From positions 2,542,001 through 2,606,000 of the forward strand of contig JANATG010000005.1 in assembly GCA_029449235.1 (NCBI GenBank): 64,000 nucleotides of DNA, given 5' to 3'. Both the position numbers and the translations under genes were made by a program. A model generated the notes under the pieces. That model saw only the letters and a program-made list of their open reading frames with translations. It was not told the origin of the DNA and searched no databases. This document shows, piece by piece, positions 44,020 to 55,259 of this stretch (within the stretch, counting starts at the first letter, position 1; the number at the start of each line of letters is the position of its first letter). Source of the DNA: Linnemannia schmuckeri. Lineage: Eukaryota > Mortierellomycota > Mortierellomycetes > Mortierellales > Mortierellaceae.

Positions 44020-44027
44020 TATAAAAG
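44020..44027 (+). promoter_or_regulatory. TATA box upstream of the 44151 locus
   Basis: TATAAAAG followed by a GC-rich segment and a pyrimidine-rich leader, about 130 bp before the ATG at 44151. This is a good core-promoter arrangement. Confidence 0.55.
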
Positions 44028-44150
44028 GCGGAGCCCTCCCACTTTCATTCTCCAATTCCTCCTCTTCTCTCTACTCCTTTCAACCCAGTTACATCCTCTC
44101 CCTCTTCTCTTATCCATTCCTTTCAACTCCTCGGTCATGTCATCTCTACA

Positions 44151-44799
44151 ATGAGCCCATCTTCCCCTCAGCCGATATCTGTGAATACTACCTCACCTTA
44201 CTTCAAGCTCCTGAAGTCAATACCTTCAACGAATCCATCATCAAAACTACCACAAACTCAGTTGAGTCAAATCACCCTCATCTTTCGCATGCGATACTGG
44301 CCTATTGACCCAACAATACCTTATTCAGAACAAGGCCCGCCAACAAGTCATGTCACATATTGACCAACTGGTTTTGCAATACTCCCCAACAGCCACATCA
44401 CAACAAGCACCCCCAAGTAAAGAAGAGGTCTCCGCATACATCGCAACTAGGAAACTCAAAGTAACCAACATATTGGAGCGGATGTTCTTCAGCCTGTTCC
44501 CTGGCCAACAGGCGACAATACCGACTGAACTTTCCTCAAGCCAACAACGGCTTTGGACATTTCTTACTTTCATGGGCAGTGGAAAATGGGACGCAGCAAC
44601 CTCGACCTTGACATGCTGGGACCCGGAAGACTTTACACCTCCCATGAACGCCGGTATCCACGTGTACACCGCCACCACCAAGAACCCCGCAGATACGACA
44701 AAGACAAACTCAAACAGTTCTCAAGCCAGAAACCATTGGCTAACGTGCCAAGGTGGTCTCGGCCCGAACACACGCCGATTTACAATTATTCCAGTCTAA
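44151..44799 (+). pseudogene. Hypothetical gene, apparently frameshifted
   Basis: Follows a good TATA box. From the ATG at 44151 the frame reads MSPSSPQPISVNTTSPYF and closes at 44363. The most protein-like reading uses the next frame first (ADICEYYLTLLQAPEVNTFN) and then the frame of 44305-44799 (YLIQNKARQQVMSHIDQLVL, EEVSAYIATRKLKVTNILER, RLWTFLTFMGSGKWDAA). One base lost or gained near 44305 would explain this; so would an unseen intron. No signal peptide or known domain. Either a recent pseudogene or a misread gene. Confidence 0.4.
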
Positions 44800-45190
44800 A
44801 ATCGAAGACCCCGGGGTAAGATTTAACGATCATATTATTTTTTATTAAAAGAACACCATCTATTTCTTCATAATATGATGCTAACCTTTCCTACCTTGAT
44901 CTTAAGTAGCCCATCCCTTTCAATGATATAGCAATGGCTGACTCGACCACGAACGCAGCCATAACCAGCACCAACAAGACCGCCACCTCAACCAGCTCGA
45001 TGAGAAACGGAGTCACTGCCAACCCAAACAGGAGATGCGTATATCAAGAGAAAAGTGGTTTAGAGAGAGAGAGAGAAAGAGAGGATTTGTTACTTAGAGA
45101 ACTCACCATGAAGAGCGCACGTACAAATACAGGATTGAGAATTTAATTCTGTTGTACAAGTGGTAGGTGATTATTATGGCGGTCTGTTTT
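44800..45190. other. 3' region between two convergent loci
   Basis: Contains a low-complexity 70-codon ORF at 44934-45146 (Thr/Ser-rich, then a Glu/Arg run) that I do not trust as a gene. A GAGA-rich run lies near 45064-45085. Confidence 0.35.
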
Positions 45191-46876
45191 TTAGACAAAA
45201 TTTTTGAGGATGCGCTTCCAGCGAGGGCCGTGGGGTATCAAATCCTCCTTGTCAGACTCGGATGGAACGAAGCGACCAGTGTCAAGATCGGCATCAACGG
45301 CCCTGATGAGCTTGGTACCGCAGATGTACTTGTAAGCGAAGAACAGGGCCGCAGACGTGAACCAGGGGAACCAGGCACCCAAGATGCCCTGGATATACTC
45401 GTCGCGTCTGCTGCGGTACGCATCCATCAGCTCTTCCGAGGCACCGGCACCAGGGTGCTGAGGAGGGTTGATGACCGACAGGTACCAGTTGCAAATGATG
45501 CAGAAGCAGCCAATGAAGACGCCCAGGATATTGCCATAGGGGTAGCCCCAGGCGACATAGGGCAGGTCGGTGACGGCGCGGCCCTGGGCCTTCCAGCAGT
45601 AGCGGAAGCGGAAGTGGAGGAGCAGGATATAGAGCCAGTACTGGAAGGTAATCGAACCAATGAACGAGATGAACCACTGGAAGACGACACCGGAACCAAC
45701 AAATACGGTGATCAACGACAGGCTTGAGCAGGCAGTGACAAGGGCGACGGCAACCACGGGCACACCACGCGAGTTGATGTGGCCGATCGACTTGTGGATC
45801 CAGCCGTTACGGGAGAGCGACAGCAACATACGGGTGGTAACATAGAAATCAGAGTTGATGGCCGAGAAGACCGAGGTGAAGACAACGGCGTTCATAAAGT
45901 CGGCAGCACCTCTGATACCGGCCTTGGCAAAGACAATGGTGAAAGGAGCCCGAGTAGCGGAATGGTCGGTGTTGACCAACAAGGGATCGTCGTTGGCAAC
46001 AATGGATCCAAGCAAGAAGATCGAGGCGATGTAGAAGAAAGTGATGCGGATCAACACGGTGTTGACGGCCCTGGGGACGTGCTTGTGGGGGTTACGGGAT
46101 TCAGCAGCGGTGACACCTGTTATCTCGATTCCACTATTGGCATAAGCGACCACGATCAGGGTGGTGATGAAGCTCGTGAAGCCGCCCTTGAAGGGAGCAC
46201 CCTCGATCCTCCAGTTCTCGAATCCGTAGGTGTGACCACCAATAGCACCAGCATCGACAAGGATACCACAGATGATAAAGATGATGATGGTGAGAACCTT
46301 GGGAACCGAGAACCAGTACGCGAGCTCACCATAGGTCTTGATACCGGCAATGTTGATAAAGACCATCAATATGATAATGATCAGAGGTACAACCCATGGA
46401 GGGAACTTTGTGTCGGCGGGCAACCAGAACGACACAATCAGCGAAGAAGCAGACAGCTGTGCGGGAATCGTCAATGCCCAGTTTACACAATACATCCAAG
46501 TCATCTGGAAGGAGAAGGCTTCATCAAAGATACGGCCACCCCAGGCGTTGAAGGCACCAGGGAGAGGGAGGAGGGTGGCGATCTCGCCGACGGCTTGGCA
46601 GACAAAGATGAGCCAAATACCGATGAGGACATAGGCAAGGAGGGCACCGCCGGGACCAGCAGCAGCAATAGTCGAACCAGAAGTGAGGAAGAGACCGGTG
46701 CCGATAGTACTAGCGATGGCGATCATGATCATGTGGCGGAGCCGGAGATCTCGCTTGAGACCGTCCTGAGATACATCCATCAGGACGTCGTGATGGCTGC
46801 CATTGTCATAGTCCTGCATCCGGTTGAGCTCGTATGTGTCGGTATCATCATACCCGTTGTAGTTGTACTTCGACAT
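45191..46876 (-). CDS. Amino-acid permease (YAT/APC family), 561 aa
   Basis: Intact intronless gene for a plasma-membrane proton-coupled amino-acid transporter. The cytosolic N-terminus (about 40 residues, Asp/Tyr/Asn-rich) is followed by LKRDLRLRHMIMIAIASTIG and TGLFLTSGSTI, the hallmark first membrane helix of fungal amino-acid permeases. About twelve hydrophobic helices follow. Family landmarks include GEIATLLPLPGAF, the helix-6 block YANSGIEITGVTAAESRNPH with AAES-NP, SRNGW and AWGYPYGN. The length fits yeast Gap1-type permeases. The C-terminal tail is short, acidic then basic (ESDKEDLIPHGPRWKRILK). Substrate specificity is not predictable here. A 387-codon open frame on the opposite strand is a shadow of this gene. 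The upstream leader is purine-rich on the plus strand, that is, pyrimidine-rich in gene orientation. Confidence 0.95.
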   Translation of the reverse strand: MSKYNYNGYDDTDTYELNRMQDYDNGSHHDVLMDVSQDGLKRDLRLRHMIMIAIASTIGTGLFLTSGSTIAAAGPGGALLAYVLIGIWLIFVCQAVGEIATLLPLPGAFNAWGGRIFDEAFSFQMTWMYCVNWALTIPAQLSASSLIVSFWLPADTKFPPWVVPLIIIILMVFINIAGIKTYGELAYWFSVPKVLTIIIFIICGILVDAGAIGGHTYGFENWRIEGAPFKGGFTSFITTLIVVAYANSGIEITGVTAAESRNPHKHVPRAVNTVLIRITFFYIASIFLLGSIVANDDPLLVNTDHSATRAPFTIVFAKAGIRGAADFMNAVVFTSVFSAINSDFYVTTRMLLSLSRNGWIHKSIGHINSRGVPVVAVALVTACSSLSLITVFVGSGVVFQWFISFIGSITFQYWLYILLLHFRFRYCWKAQGRAVTDLPYVAWGYPYGNILGVFIGCFCIICNWYLSVINPPQHPGAGASEELMDAYRSRRDEYIQGILGAWFPWFTSAALFFAYKYICGTKLIRAVDADLDTGRFVPSESDKEDLIPHGPRWKRILKNFV

Positions 46877-47399
46877 TTTTTGTTGCTGCTGTTGTTGAGG
46901 TCAAGGTGGGTAGGTAAGAGTGATGAGCCTTGTTGGTGTTAGAGATGAAAGAGAATGTTGAAGAGAGAAAGAGAAAATAGGTCGTAAAGGGGAAGAAATG
47001 AAGAGAGAGAAGGTCGTGAAGAGGAAGAAATGAAGAGAGAGAAGGTTGTAAAGGGGATGAAATGAAGAGAGATAACGGGACAGAGAGAGGCTCGGAGAAA
47101 AAGAAATCTGTCCTGACCGCGAGTCTCGACTCTGGAGTTCTCCTTTTTCAGTCACTCACGCACGATAGGCTTGAAATGAAAAGTTTCAAGGATTTGATTG
47201 GTAGACTACTTCGAATATGCGCATGTGATTACATTAGTCTGCTTTTTGCGCGCGTCTGCTTTTGTAGGTAGTCTACCCAGGCTTTACTTTGTGTATGTAA
47301 TTTGAATTACTGATCGTCTGTCATTCGTCTGTGGAGAAAATAAAGGGGGGAGGGAAGAGGGATCATTTCAGAGTCACCTTGGACACATAGCGGACGGGC
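46877..47399. other. Permease upstream region
   Basis: Contains imperfect repeats of AAGAGAGAGAAGGT-GT (about 46940-47075) in the likely promoter or leader of the permease. No gene seen. Confidence 0.4.
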
Positions 47400-47795
47400 T
47401 TGTATTCAAGGATGTGTGGGTCCTACTTTTGTGATCCGACGATCATCATGATGGTACTACAGACTTACGCGAATTTGAGGACTGCTGCTTGTGAGGGCCT
47501 CCCAGCTCCAGTTGCTCCTTCTCTTCCTCCTCCTTCGACTGTTGCTCCAGGTGGGAACTCTACTACTGCAAGCAACGGACCTGCTCCTGCTGCTGCGCCC
47601 ATGGCTGCTCCAGTGCTTCCACCAACGACAATTCCTATTCAGCAGCAGCCCGGAAATGCCGCCGTCTCTTCAACTGCTTCCAAGGTCGCTGCCGTTCTGG
47701 CCGCCATCGCCGCCCCGTTATTTCCGCTCTCTTCTAACCCGTACACATTTCCTCAAGACTGTCAAATAAAGCATTCACAAACCACCCAATTTTGA
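47400..47795 (+). pseudogene. Possible remnant of a Pro/Ala/Ser-rich surface protein
   Basis: Open frame of 131 codons with LQTYANLRTAACEGLPAPVA followed by Pro/Ala/Thr/Ser-rich spacer and a hydrophobic segment (SKVAAVLAAIAAPLFPL). That order (cysteine module end, Ser/Thr/Pro linker, C-terminal hydrophobic tail) is typical of GPI-anchored fungal wall proteins. The 5' part with a signal peptide is missing, so this is a fragment or a last exon. Confidence 0.35.
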
Positions 47796-48176
47796 TTGAT
47801 CTTTCTCTCAATCCACAATAAACCAAAGAAAAAAACGATAAGTTTTTTGCAGGCACAAAAAGAAAAACAAAAAGGAGAATTGCTGCACACTACGATCAGG
47901 TTCCAACAAAATGAAATATAGTAATAATAAAACGAAGGTAAGGAATGAGAAAACAGAAAGAAAAGCACGTATAGAAGAAAAGGGAACAAGAAAAAAACAA
48001 AGGGGATAATGTAAGGTGAAAAATAACAAAAGAAAAAACTTCTCGTAGAAAAATTATTGTAACAAACGATCCTTGAAAAAAGTTTAGGATTGCTTAAAGA
48101 AATGGAACAAGACACTCCAGAAAAAAAAAAGAAGCCGATAAAAATTTACCAAGGAGAGGGGGGTGGGGGAGGCGGT

Positions 48177-50760
48177 TTATTTATATCCGTAGAGGTTAAA
48201 ATCGTTCATGCCGATCATACCAACGTTTCCAAAGTAGTTGTTCATCCCGGGAAAGCCAGAGCCCACTATACTGGCGTTCATGTTGCCGTTGACTTTCATC
48301 CCGTTCATGCCTCCACTCATGCCTCCGTTCATAGCGCCATTCATGCCCCATATTGATCATAGGCACATCTCCGTTCATATCTTCGTTCATGCCGCCGTTC
48401 ATGCCCATGTTGTGTTCATGGTTAGGCATGCCGTTCATGCCATTCACCACAGCCATACTCATCGCACCGTTCATGCCTCCCATACCATTCATCACCGCCA
48501 TGTTGTTGTTCATGTTGCCCATATCGCCGTTCAAGTCCATAGTACCGCCCATACCGAGGTGCGCTGTCGAGTTGTTGACACCCGACATCTGGTCACGATG
48601 GAGCTTGCCCTGGATACGCTTACCATAGGGTGTGTTGCGGATCGCAGGTAACAAGGGACGAATGCACTCGGCCAATTGTGTGCGCTGAATCGGACCAGCC
48701 AAGTCGAACGAGATCTGAACCACACAGTTGGCGTACGAGGCCCGCAACAACTTGTCCAAGCGCGTCTTGTTGATCATCTCCTCAATCAAAAACTTGCGCG
48801 TATCGGGCTCAGTTACACGAATGTACTATTGATCAAAATGAAAACAATGTTAAAACGTGTTCGATTGATGAGTCCTTAAAATTTGAAAGCAATGCCGTGT
48901 GAACAAAAACAAGAAATATTTACCTCCTCCATGACGTTGGAACTGAACTTTTGCACGGAATGGGCACAGATGTTGCCGATAAAGCGGTGGATGGGAGCAT
49001 CGGTGAAGCGGTTGTCAGCTAGGTCCAAGACATATTGGACAACATAGTTGCTATAGGGATCCTAAACAAGAGTCAACGCGTTGTAGGTAATCTCGCGGAA
49101 CCGCTGAATCTTTTGGGAGACCGAGGCGTGGTCAATACACCTCTACACAGCACAACATCCATGGCGGTGAGTACCAACTTCAACATAGTGAGCGCTGATG
49201 GCGTTGTAGATGAACTGGTTGTCCTCCGAAGTAAAGCAGATTTAGGCACTTTTGGATGACATGGTTGCCGTTGAGGTCCTTGATCAACGTGACGACGCTG
49301 GAGTCCAACACAACACCGACAATGGCAATTTACTAAGGGGTCGACAGGAGCTCAGCTATCTTTGGACAGCGCGGGTGTCGTGTATGTTCAAAGAAACGTT
49401 GACCAACTCGGATGCAACATTCTCAACAATGATGGTGCGCCGCTCATCACCGTAAAACCCCAGCAACTTTTGGCACAAATACTTGCCCAATGGACCTACA
49501 TGGTGCAGGATCAATGAAAGTGATGAATTGGATTAGATTTGAACGTTATTAAATGACAGAAAAGTAAATCATCTGAATGAACTGAATGCTTACCGGTCAT
49601 GAGCTCGATAAAGTGGCTAAAGACTCCGCTAAAGATAATGAAGAGGTGCTTGTCATTTGTTCGTCCAATTTCTTCTGAAGGTAGCGGCACCCATGCTAAT
49701 CCTTGCGGAGCGAGTAGACCTGTCCGACAAAGCCCTCCAGAGCAGCACCGGCAAATCGGTTAGCCTCAACATCCACAGCAGGCCACTTCTGATTGGCCTT
49801 GTTGGCAAGAGCAGTGCTGTTGGTAGTCTGCTGTTGCTATTGCTGCATGCGAAGCAATTTGTTCGATCCTGCAGTGGGTTTGCTGAAGCTATTGAGGGTC
49901 ACGGTGAAGGGGAAGGCAATGCCATTGACCAAAGAGCTAGTGGATCCACCAGCAACTAAGATGTTGGCGCGTGCGTAAAAAGTTGCCGATCCAGTCATTG
50001 TTCCGACAGTCATGCCCAAACCTGGGCTCAGGGCATTCCAGCAGCGGAGAGGGTGGTTCCAGGAAGATCATGGGTGTAAAGATAGTTGCAAAGATCTCCA
50101 CGAGAGCAGTAGCCTTGCTGGTTGAACTCCAAGCAGTCCTTTCCTAAGACGGTATCAGACTTTATCTTCAAGCCCTGGTGGTGCCCAGCCTTGCTCAAAT
50201 CATCAAAGACCGACAGAGGTCGAGTATGAAAAGGTGAGCTTGGGGAAGGCCAACTTGAGCGACTCCTCGGGGTTGTTGGTAAGACCATAACCTACAAGAC
50301 TTAGTGCGCTGGGGCATATGGGGTCCGGTAGGGATGCGATCTGCCAAGGGCCTGCTGTTATACTGGAGCCATTCCGAGGTGCGAGCGAATTCTTGCGGAA
50401 GAAATCACAGCGTGGTCCTTGCCCAGTTGTGTTCGGAAGCTTGACCTCGCCGGGTTGATCGGGAGCATGCAGGCGAGTAGGAGTAGGAGTGTATGTCGTC
50501 TTAAGTCCAGTGAAAGAAAAAATAATTAATAGTCTATTTTGCATAGAAAGAAGACATAGACAATAAACACTACCAATGCCTTTGGATGAAAGCGGGGAAT
50601 CACTTCCATAGGGCCACCTTGGATACGAACAAGGTATCATGGCGCGCTTGGTGATGTTCCACCAAAGGTTTTCACACTTAGCGCCAGACAGCACGCCACA
50701 ATATACCCAACTTTAACTGTCGGAGAAAGCCCTTGGCGCAGACATATTCACACTCTGTAA
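48177..50760 (-). pseudogene. Pumilio/PUF RNA-binding protein gene, decayed
   Basis: Unmistakable PUF-repeat sequence on the minus strand in broken frames. Repeat-1 type sequence near 49690 (VYSLRKD, stop in place of Gln, HGCRYLQKKLDEQ) is followed by GKYLCQKLLGFYGDERRTII and SLNIHDTRAVQR, LIKDLNGNHVIQKCLN, HRHGCC, DPYSNYVVQYVLDLADNRF, FIGNICAHSVQKFSSNVMEE and finally LLRASYANCVVQISFD. PUF proteins bind 3'-UTRs and repress or localise mRNAs. Upstream, KDCLEFNQQGYCSRGDLCNY resembles a CCCH zinc finger. The C-terminus is Met/Gly/Asn-rich (GMNGGMN-type units), shifts frame near 48350 and ends LYGYK at 48177. At least three stops and several frameshifts mean no functional PUF protein. Confidence 0.82.
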
Positions 50761-51246
50761 AGTAAAATATCATAGTATGGTATTCAGTACAAATGAATCG
50801 ATGGAGTGAATGTAAGTAAGGAGAGAGAGAGCGTGTGTGTGTGAGAAAGAAAGTGGTGGTGGTGGTTAGAGGCGTCACTACAGTTTATTTCCTTACCGTA
50901 TAGGAAATAACTGATTATTTTGCGACGCTTTTTTCCTTTGTCCTTCACTTCACCCTCTCTTTCTTGCCACCATTCCCATAGCTTCATCGCCGAAGCTCTG
51001 AACCCAGCCACCTCATCCTTTTTGATTACTTTCACGTTTGTTTCTCACTACCCTCTTTCTTTTTGCCACCATTCCACACTTTGCCACCGTTCTCACGTCT
51101 TTTCATCCCTTCGTACTTCTCCTTTCAACCCCGGACTTTTTTTCTCCATTCTCTTTCACTCCTCGCCTTCTCCACAACTCTTACTCGCTTTACAATCTTT
51201 ACTTTTTTACCCTTCCCTTTTTTTTCATTTGATGCTCCTCAACACC
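50761..51246. other. Intergenic, pyrimidine-rich leader
   Basis: Mostly C/T-rich sequence leading to the ATG at 51247; it is probably the old promoter and leader of the Crinkler-type locus. Confidence 0.45.
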
Positions 51247-53389
51247 ATGAGCGACAGCCGCCCGACCCTGTTGTGTCTTGTTGAAGGCGACCCCATCTCG
51301 AAAGCCTTCACAATGCCCGTACCATCTACAGGGATTATTGGTCAATTCGGAAGCACCATCCATTTCAGCAAGCCTGTCTAGTTTAAGAATCTGGAAGCAG
51401 AGGATTTCACCCTTTGGCGCGTCTCAATCCCCATTGTGCCAGCCAACAAACGCAGCGCAATTCTCCTGAACGAATATTTCTCGAGTCAGCAACGAAACTT
51501 GACTCGACAGACAATGTTGCTGATGTCTTCTAGGAGGAACCACCCACGAAAACGATCCACATCATCGTGCAGCGCCTTTCTCTAAGTAAAGCAAACGCGC
51601 TTTGCTCTCCTCCTTACCTTGCACATGAGCTTGTAAGATTGTACTAGCCTAAACTCACTTATCCGATTGTACTGCTTTGCCAGCCAGTGCTTCATCCACT
51701 AGCGCTACTACACCATGTAAGCGAGTTGCTTTGTCTATTCTGCCGCCCCCTTCGCTCCATTCCTGATTCATGCATGTCTCTGTCAGTCCAGAATATTAGG
51801 CCAGTGACAACCAATACTCCTGCCTTTTCAGCAGAATGATCTTCCTGAATGCTTGCCCAGTCCAAACGTGACTCTTCTTTGCCTTCACCGGACCTCACCA
51901 CTCGCCTAGGGACCCGCTTATGTCTTCTCTGGCTTATTAAACTTTCAGGAGTAATATTTCGTTTCAATATCTTTCTCACACATATTGTCGTATCTTGTTT
52001 CTTTTGCAGTGCTTAACATTTCCGACGTGCTGAATCGATCGCTGCCTCCTCTAAGTTGGCTTGGAAACAACCATGTGCCGTTGTCTACCACAGACTCTGT
52101 ATACAGCTAAACACCAACCGAGGTTACAGAATGGTCGGATTTTCCTACGCAGGCAGCAGCGCTTAACCATCCCACCAATCGAACACTCAGCTCTGCTGAT
52201 TACCAATTCAGCGCTGACTTTTTCGCCTCGAGCGAAGAATCTGTTGGCCTTGCATTGAATGCAAATGTTTACAGTTTTCTAAACAGACTACAGACGATTG
52301 CACGGATAGGAACGTACTCCGATATCGCCAGAGTGACAGGAAAGCCTGATCGTATTTGTTACATTCGACCCTCACAAGAGCTAAGGACGCTTTTGAGATC
52401 AAGACTACTCGGGCCTTGTTCTGCAACACCTTGTTACAAAGTACCTGAAGGATATGGATCTTATCGCAAACTACCATGCACCAACGAATCCCACATGACG
52501 CCAAGTCCACCAGATATTCGACTACTTGTTATAACAGTCTGAGATATGGGATTCTCTCAACATACAACAACACTTGGTTTATGAGGAGAGATGTGGAGAC
52601 ATGGACATCGCCTTCCGTCCGCCACGACAACACCAGTCCAACCTTGCTACAGTGTTACAGGTATCTCATGGAGCTTACTGATCAAGACTACACCAGTTCG
52701 CCTCTTCCGCCGTCTCCCTCTCAAAGTCCTCCGGAGAGCCCTCCTGGCGACGACAACAACAACGACGACTCGAACGACGGCGGTTACCACGGACAAAAGA
52801 AACACAACCGAAAAACAGGACCAACAACACCCAGGAATCGTTACTAGAAGCAGGAACAAGATTCAGCAGATCTTCCAACAGTTGCCAAGTGGCTTTACTG
52901 TGTCTGTTGGGAAGTTGAGCTTGCAGGAGTTTGAAATTCAGGAACTTCTTGGAGAGGGTCGAACAGGGCGTGTATTTCGTGCAGTGTGGCAAGGAGAGCC
53001 AGTGGCGTTAAAGGTATGCGACCCATACAAGAACCCTAAGTACGAGAGCGAGATATTTTCGAAGGTGTCCTTCAAGGAGTCTGCATTCCCATTTCAAGAT
53101 TGCTGTATACGACGGAGGATTGTTTTCCATCGCGATGGAAATTGCTGGATCCTCCATGGAGGTAGACAAGCTAAGCTATCAGGAGCGCTTGAAGATCGCC
53201 AGTGGTCTGTTACTGATTCACTAGCATGGCATCATCCACAACGATATTCGAGTCAATAATGTCCTTGTTTGCTATGCTAATGGATTCCAGGTCCATTGTA
53301 TTGACTTTGCGCTGTCAAGGCGAACCAGCGCTGAGTTTGAGCTGAGAAGCGAGATGGTCAAGTTGGAGTCCTTACTTCATATTGGTTGA
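51247..53389 (+). pseudogene. Crinkler (CRN)-type effector gene with kinase-like end, decayed
   Basis: The start block MSDSRPTLLCLVEGDPISKA is interrupted by TAG at 51379-51381. Then come LWRVSIPIVPANKRSAILLN and, in another frame, PPTKTIHIIVQR, which is the CRN N-terminal module seen in Mortierella, Rhizophagus and oomycete CRN proteins. The middle has FLNRLQTIARIG with VTGKPDRICYI (nuclease-like block) and LRYGILSTYNNTWFMRRD. The end has a protein-kinase-like lobe: LLGEGRTGRVFRAVWQGEPV with VALKV, then, shifted, HNDIRVNNVLV in the place of the catalytic loop and DFALS for DFG. CRN proteins act in host nuclei or in inter-fungal conflict; kinase-ended types are known. Frameshifts and stops in every section show it is dead. 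Confidence 0.75.
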
Positions 53390-53738
53390 ACACGCAATTG
53401 GCCAAACTTAGCAACTACAGGTCGTTTCCGGCCTTTCTCAACTTTGGTCCGAGCCCCATCCAGTGTCAAGAACCCAGGAATCTAGAGACAGCCTGGCTAG
53501 CAGTAAAATTACTCGGATTTCCAATAAATCCCTTTCCCCTTATCTTTTAGAATGATCAATGATTTGATGAAGGTTGGAGCGACATTAAGAATGTCATGAC
53601 ATTTATTTCCCTACCATGGAAAAATTTGCCACCGCTCCCACGCTCTTTTTTCTTGTTGTTTCTCAGTACTTTCTCACTCACCCTCTTTTTTACCACCACT
53701 ACCACATCTTCGTCACCTTGTCCCACATCTTTTGCCGT
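53390..53738. other. Intergenic, no gene seen
   Basis: Sequence after the Crinkler-type relic; no ORF of note. Confidence 0.4.
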
Positions 53739-54024
53739 TGTTACTCAGGGAGAGGGTCGAAGGCCAGAGTTGTAGAGCCGCTGTTAAGTCCTCAATTGGT
53801 ACGGGGGTAGTGATAATAGTGTCCTAAGGAACCACACGAAACGATACACTGCAGCGCGCCAGCGCAACTCTTGGCAGTACTGCTCTCGCCCAAGAAGTGA
53901 TGTGTAAAAGGACAAAGAGCAGATAAGAGGGCTGGGCACACTACTAATACTATGTCTACTAAAGAATATGACTGCTAATCTAAGGCGTCGCCACCGCTGC
54001 CCAGCCGCCACCTCTTTTTGCAAC
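53739..54024 (+). repeat. LTR-like repeat, copy 3
   Basis: A 286-bp copy of the repeat at 3173-3458, with the same ends (TGTTACTCAGGGAG...TTGCAACA) and the same length. No flanking duplication is visible (CCGT / GTAT). Confidence 0.75.
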
Positions 54025-54213
54025 AGTATCTATGCAACTGACAGGAAGAAAGAAGATCGTGAGTGCTGTAAATTTAAGCTAGAGAAGGTCGTGCATTAAC
54101 TTTGGAAATATCAGCTTTACTTACACCAACACAAAGAAACCACCAACGTACCTGAACCCTTTCCCAGCACCATACATAACCCATAAGCACCCAGTTACTT
54201 TCTTTATTATTCC

Positions 54214-54396
54214 ATGGACGACAATTCCCGCTCTTCCTATCCCGCTCGCTCGCATTTTAGACCACGCTCGTCCCCTAGCGAGGATCCACTTACGACCTTG
54301 GTTTCAGGTTTTGAGGGAATTACCGTTGGGACTCCAACAGCCACTACCCAGCCACCCAGACCCCACAACATTGTCGTATCTAAGGGACTGCCATAG
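54214..54396 (+). CDS. Short ORF, twin A
   Basis: Sixty residues, starting MDDNSRSSYPARSHFRPRSS and continuing LTTLVSGFEGITVGTPTA and QPPRP. It is clearly related to the ORF at 54622-54822: shared pattern MxDNSRSS, RSSP, SGxExIxVxTP, QPP. Rich in Ser, Thr, Pro and Arg, hence probably disordered. The pair may be N-terminal fragments of a larger duplicated gene whose remainder is lost, or a tiny tandem gene family. No signal peptide. Confidence 0.4.
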   Translation: MDDNSRSSYPARSHFRPRSSPSEDPLTTLVSGFEGITVGTPTATTQPPRPHNIVVSKGLP

Positions 54397-54621
54397 AGAA
54401 GGAAAGAGTGATGAAGTTACTATAGAGGTACCGTAGAAAAAGGGCAATCCTTGCTACTTCTGCTCTTTGTCTTTCTGAGTAGAACAAGAAAGCAATTGAC
54501 CATATTTATTATCTAGAATACACTGTGAACAACATTACAGATCAGCTAAACCCAGGAAACAGAACCATTCATCCAACACTACACAAAAACCAAAGACCTA
54601 ATTTCCCTCGTTATCCGTTTA

Positions 54622-54822
54622 ATGAGCGACAACTCGCGCTCGTCCTCTCTCACCCGTTTACATCTGACACAACGTTCTTCTCCCAACTTGGACACAGTCG
54701 AGTCCCTTGCTTCTGGACTAGAGAGAATATCAGTTAGTACTCCTATTTCCGCGCGTCAACCACCAATAGCACCCATGAATCCCAACCCACATATTATATA
54801 TTTGATAGGAAATAACGGCTAG
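54622..54822 (+). CDS. Short ORF, twin B
   Basis: Sixty-six residues, starting MSDNSRSSSLTRLHLTQRSS, with VESLASGLERISVSTPIS and a C-terminal NPNPHIIYLIGNNG. Paralogous to the ORF 400 bp upstream at 54214-54396. The conservation of protein pattern while the intervening DNA differs suggests past selection on the peptide, but with only two short copies this remains weak. Confidence 0.4.
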   Translation: MSDNSRSSSLTRLHLTQRSSPNLDTVESLASGLERISVSTPISARQPPIAPMNPNPHIIYLIGNNG

Positions 54823-55259
54823 TAGCTAGGAAATAATGCTTTTATGGCGCAGCTGCAATGATCCGACAGGACTCGGAAGGGAATATAATTTCTGATATGG
54901 TTTTGTAAGGAAGCAAAGGAACAGGAGTAGGAGACAGGTGGGAAGTAAGTTGGTTGCAGACTGGGAACAGGAAAGGAGAACAAAGGGTCTATTTATGCTA
55001 GCAACCGGATGAACGGAGGGAATCGAGACGGCTTTTGGAACGTTGAACAGGGCTTGGAACATGGAACGGGGCTTGAAACATGAGGCGGGGCTTGGGATCT
55101 TGGGTGGGGCTTGGAATGTCCAGTTGGTGACGCAAGTCACGTGATGAAACCAAGTCTGAAATTCAGAGACGCGCTCAGTATCACATAGGCGGAAACATAA
55201 CTTGACATAAACTGGGAGCCGGAGCCAGGAATCGGTCCTGGGGCAGAACGTGGCAGTAG
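54823..55259. other. Downstream of the membrane protein gene
   Basis: No gene. Short direct repeats around GGGGCTTGGAA occur at about 55046-55115 (GAACAGGGCTTGGAACATGG, GGGGCTTGAAACATGAGG, GGGGCTTGGGATC, GGGGCTTGGAATG). Confidence 0.5.

Noticed and set aside
45779..46942. 387-codon plus-strand ORF
   Set aside because: Lies antisense to the amino-acid permease in a codon-biased gene and encodes Asp/Gly/Val-rich sequence with no family features, so it is a shadow.
48238..48651. His/Pro/Phe-rich plus-strand ORF
   Set aside because: Antisense to the Met/Gly/Asn repeats of the Pumilio relic; its composition is a direct consequence of those repeats.
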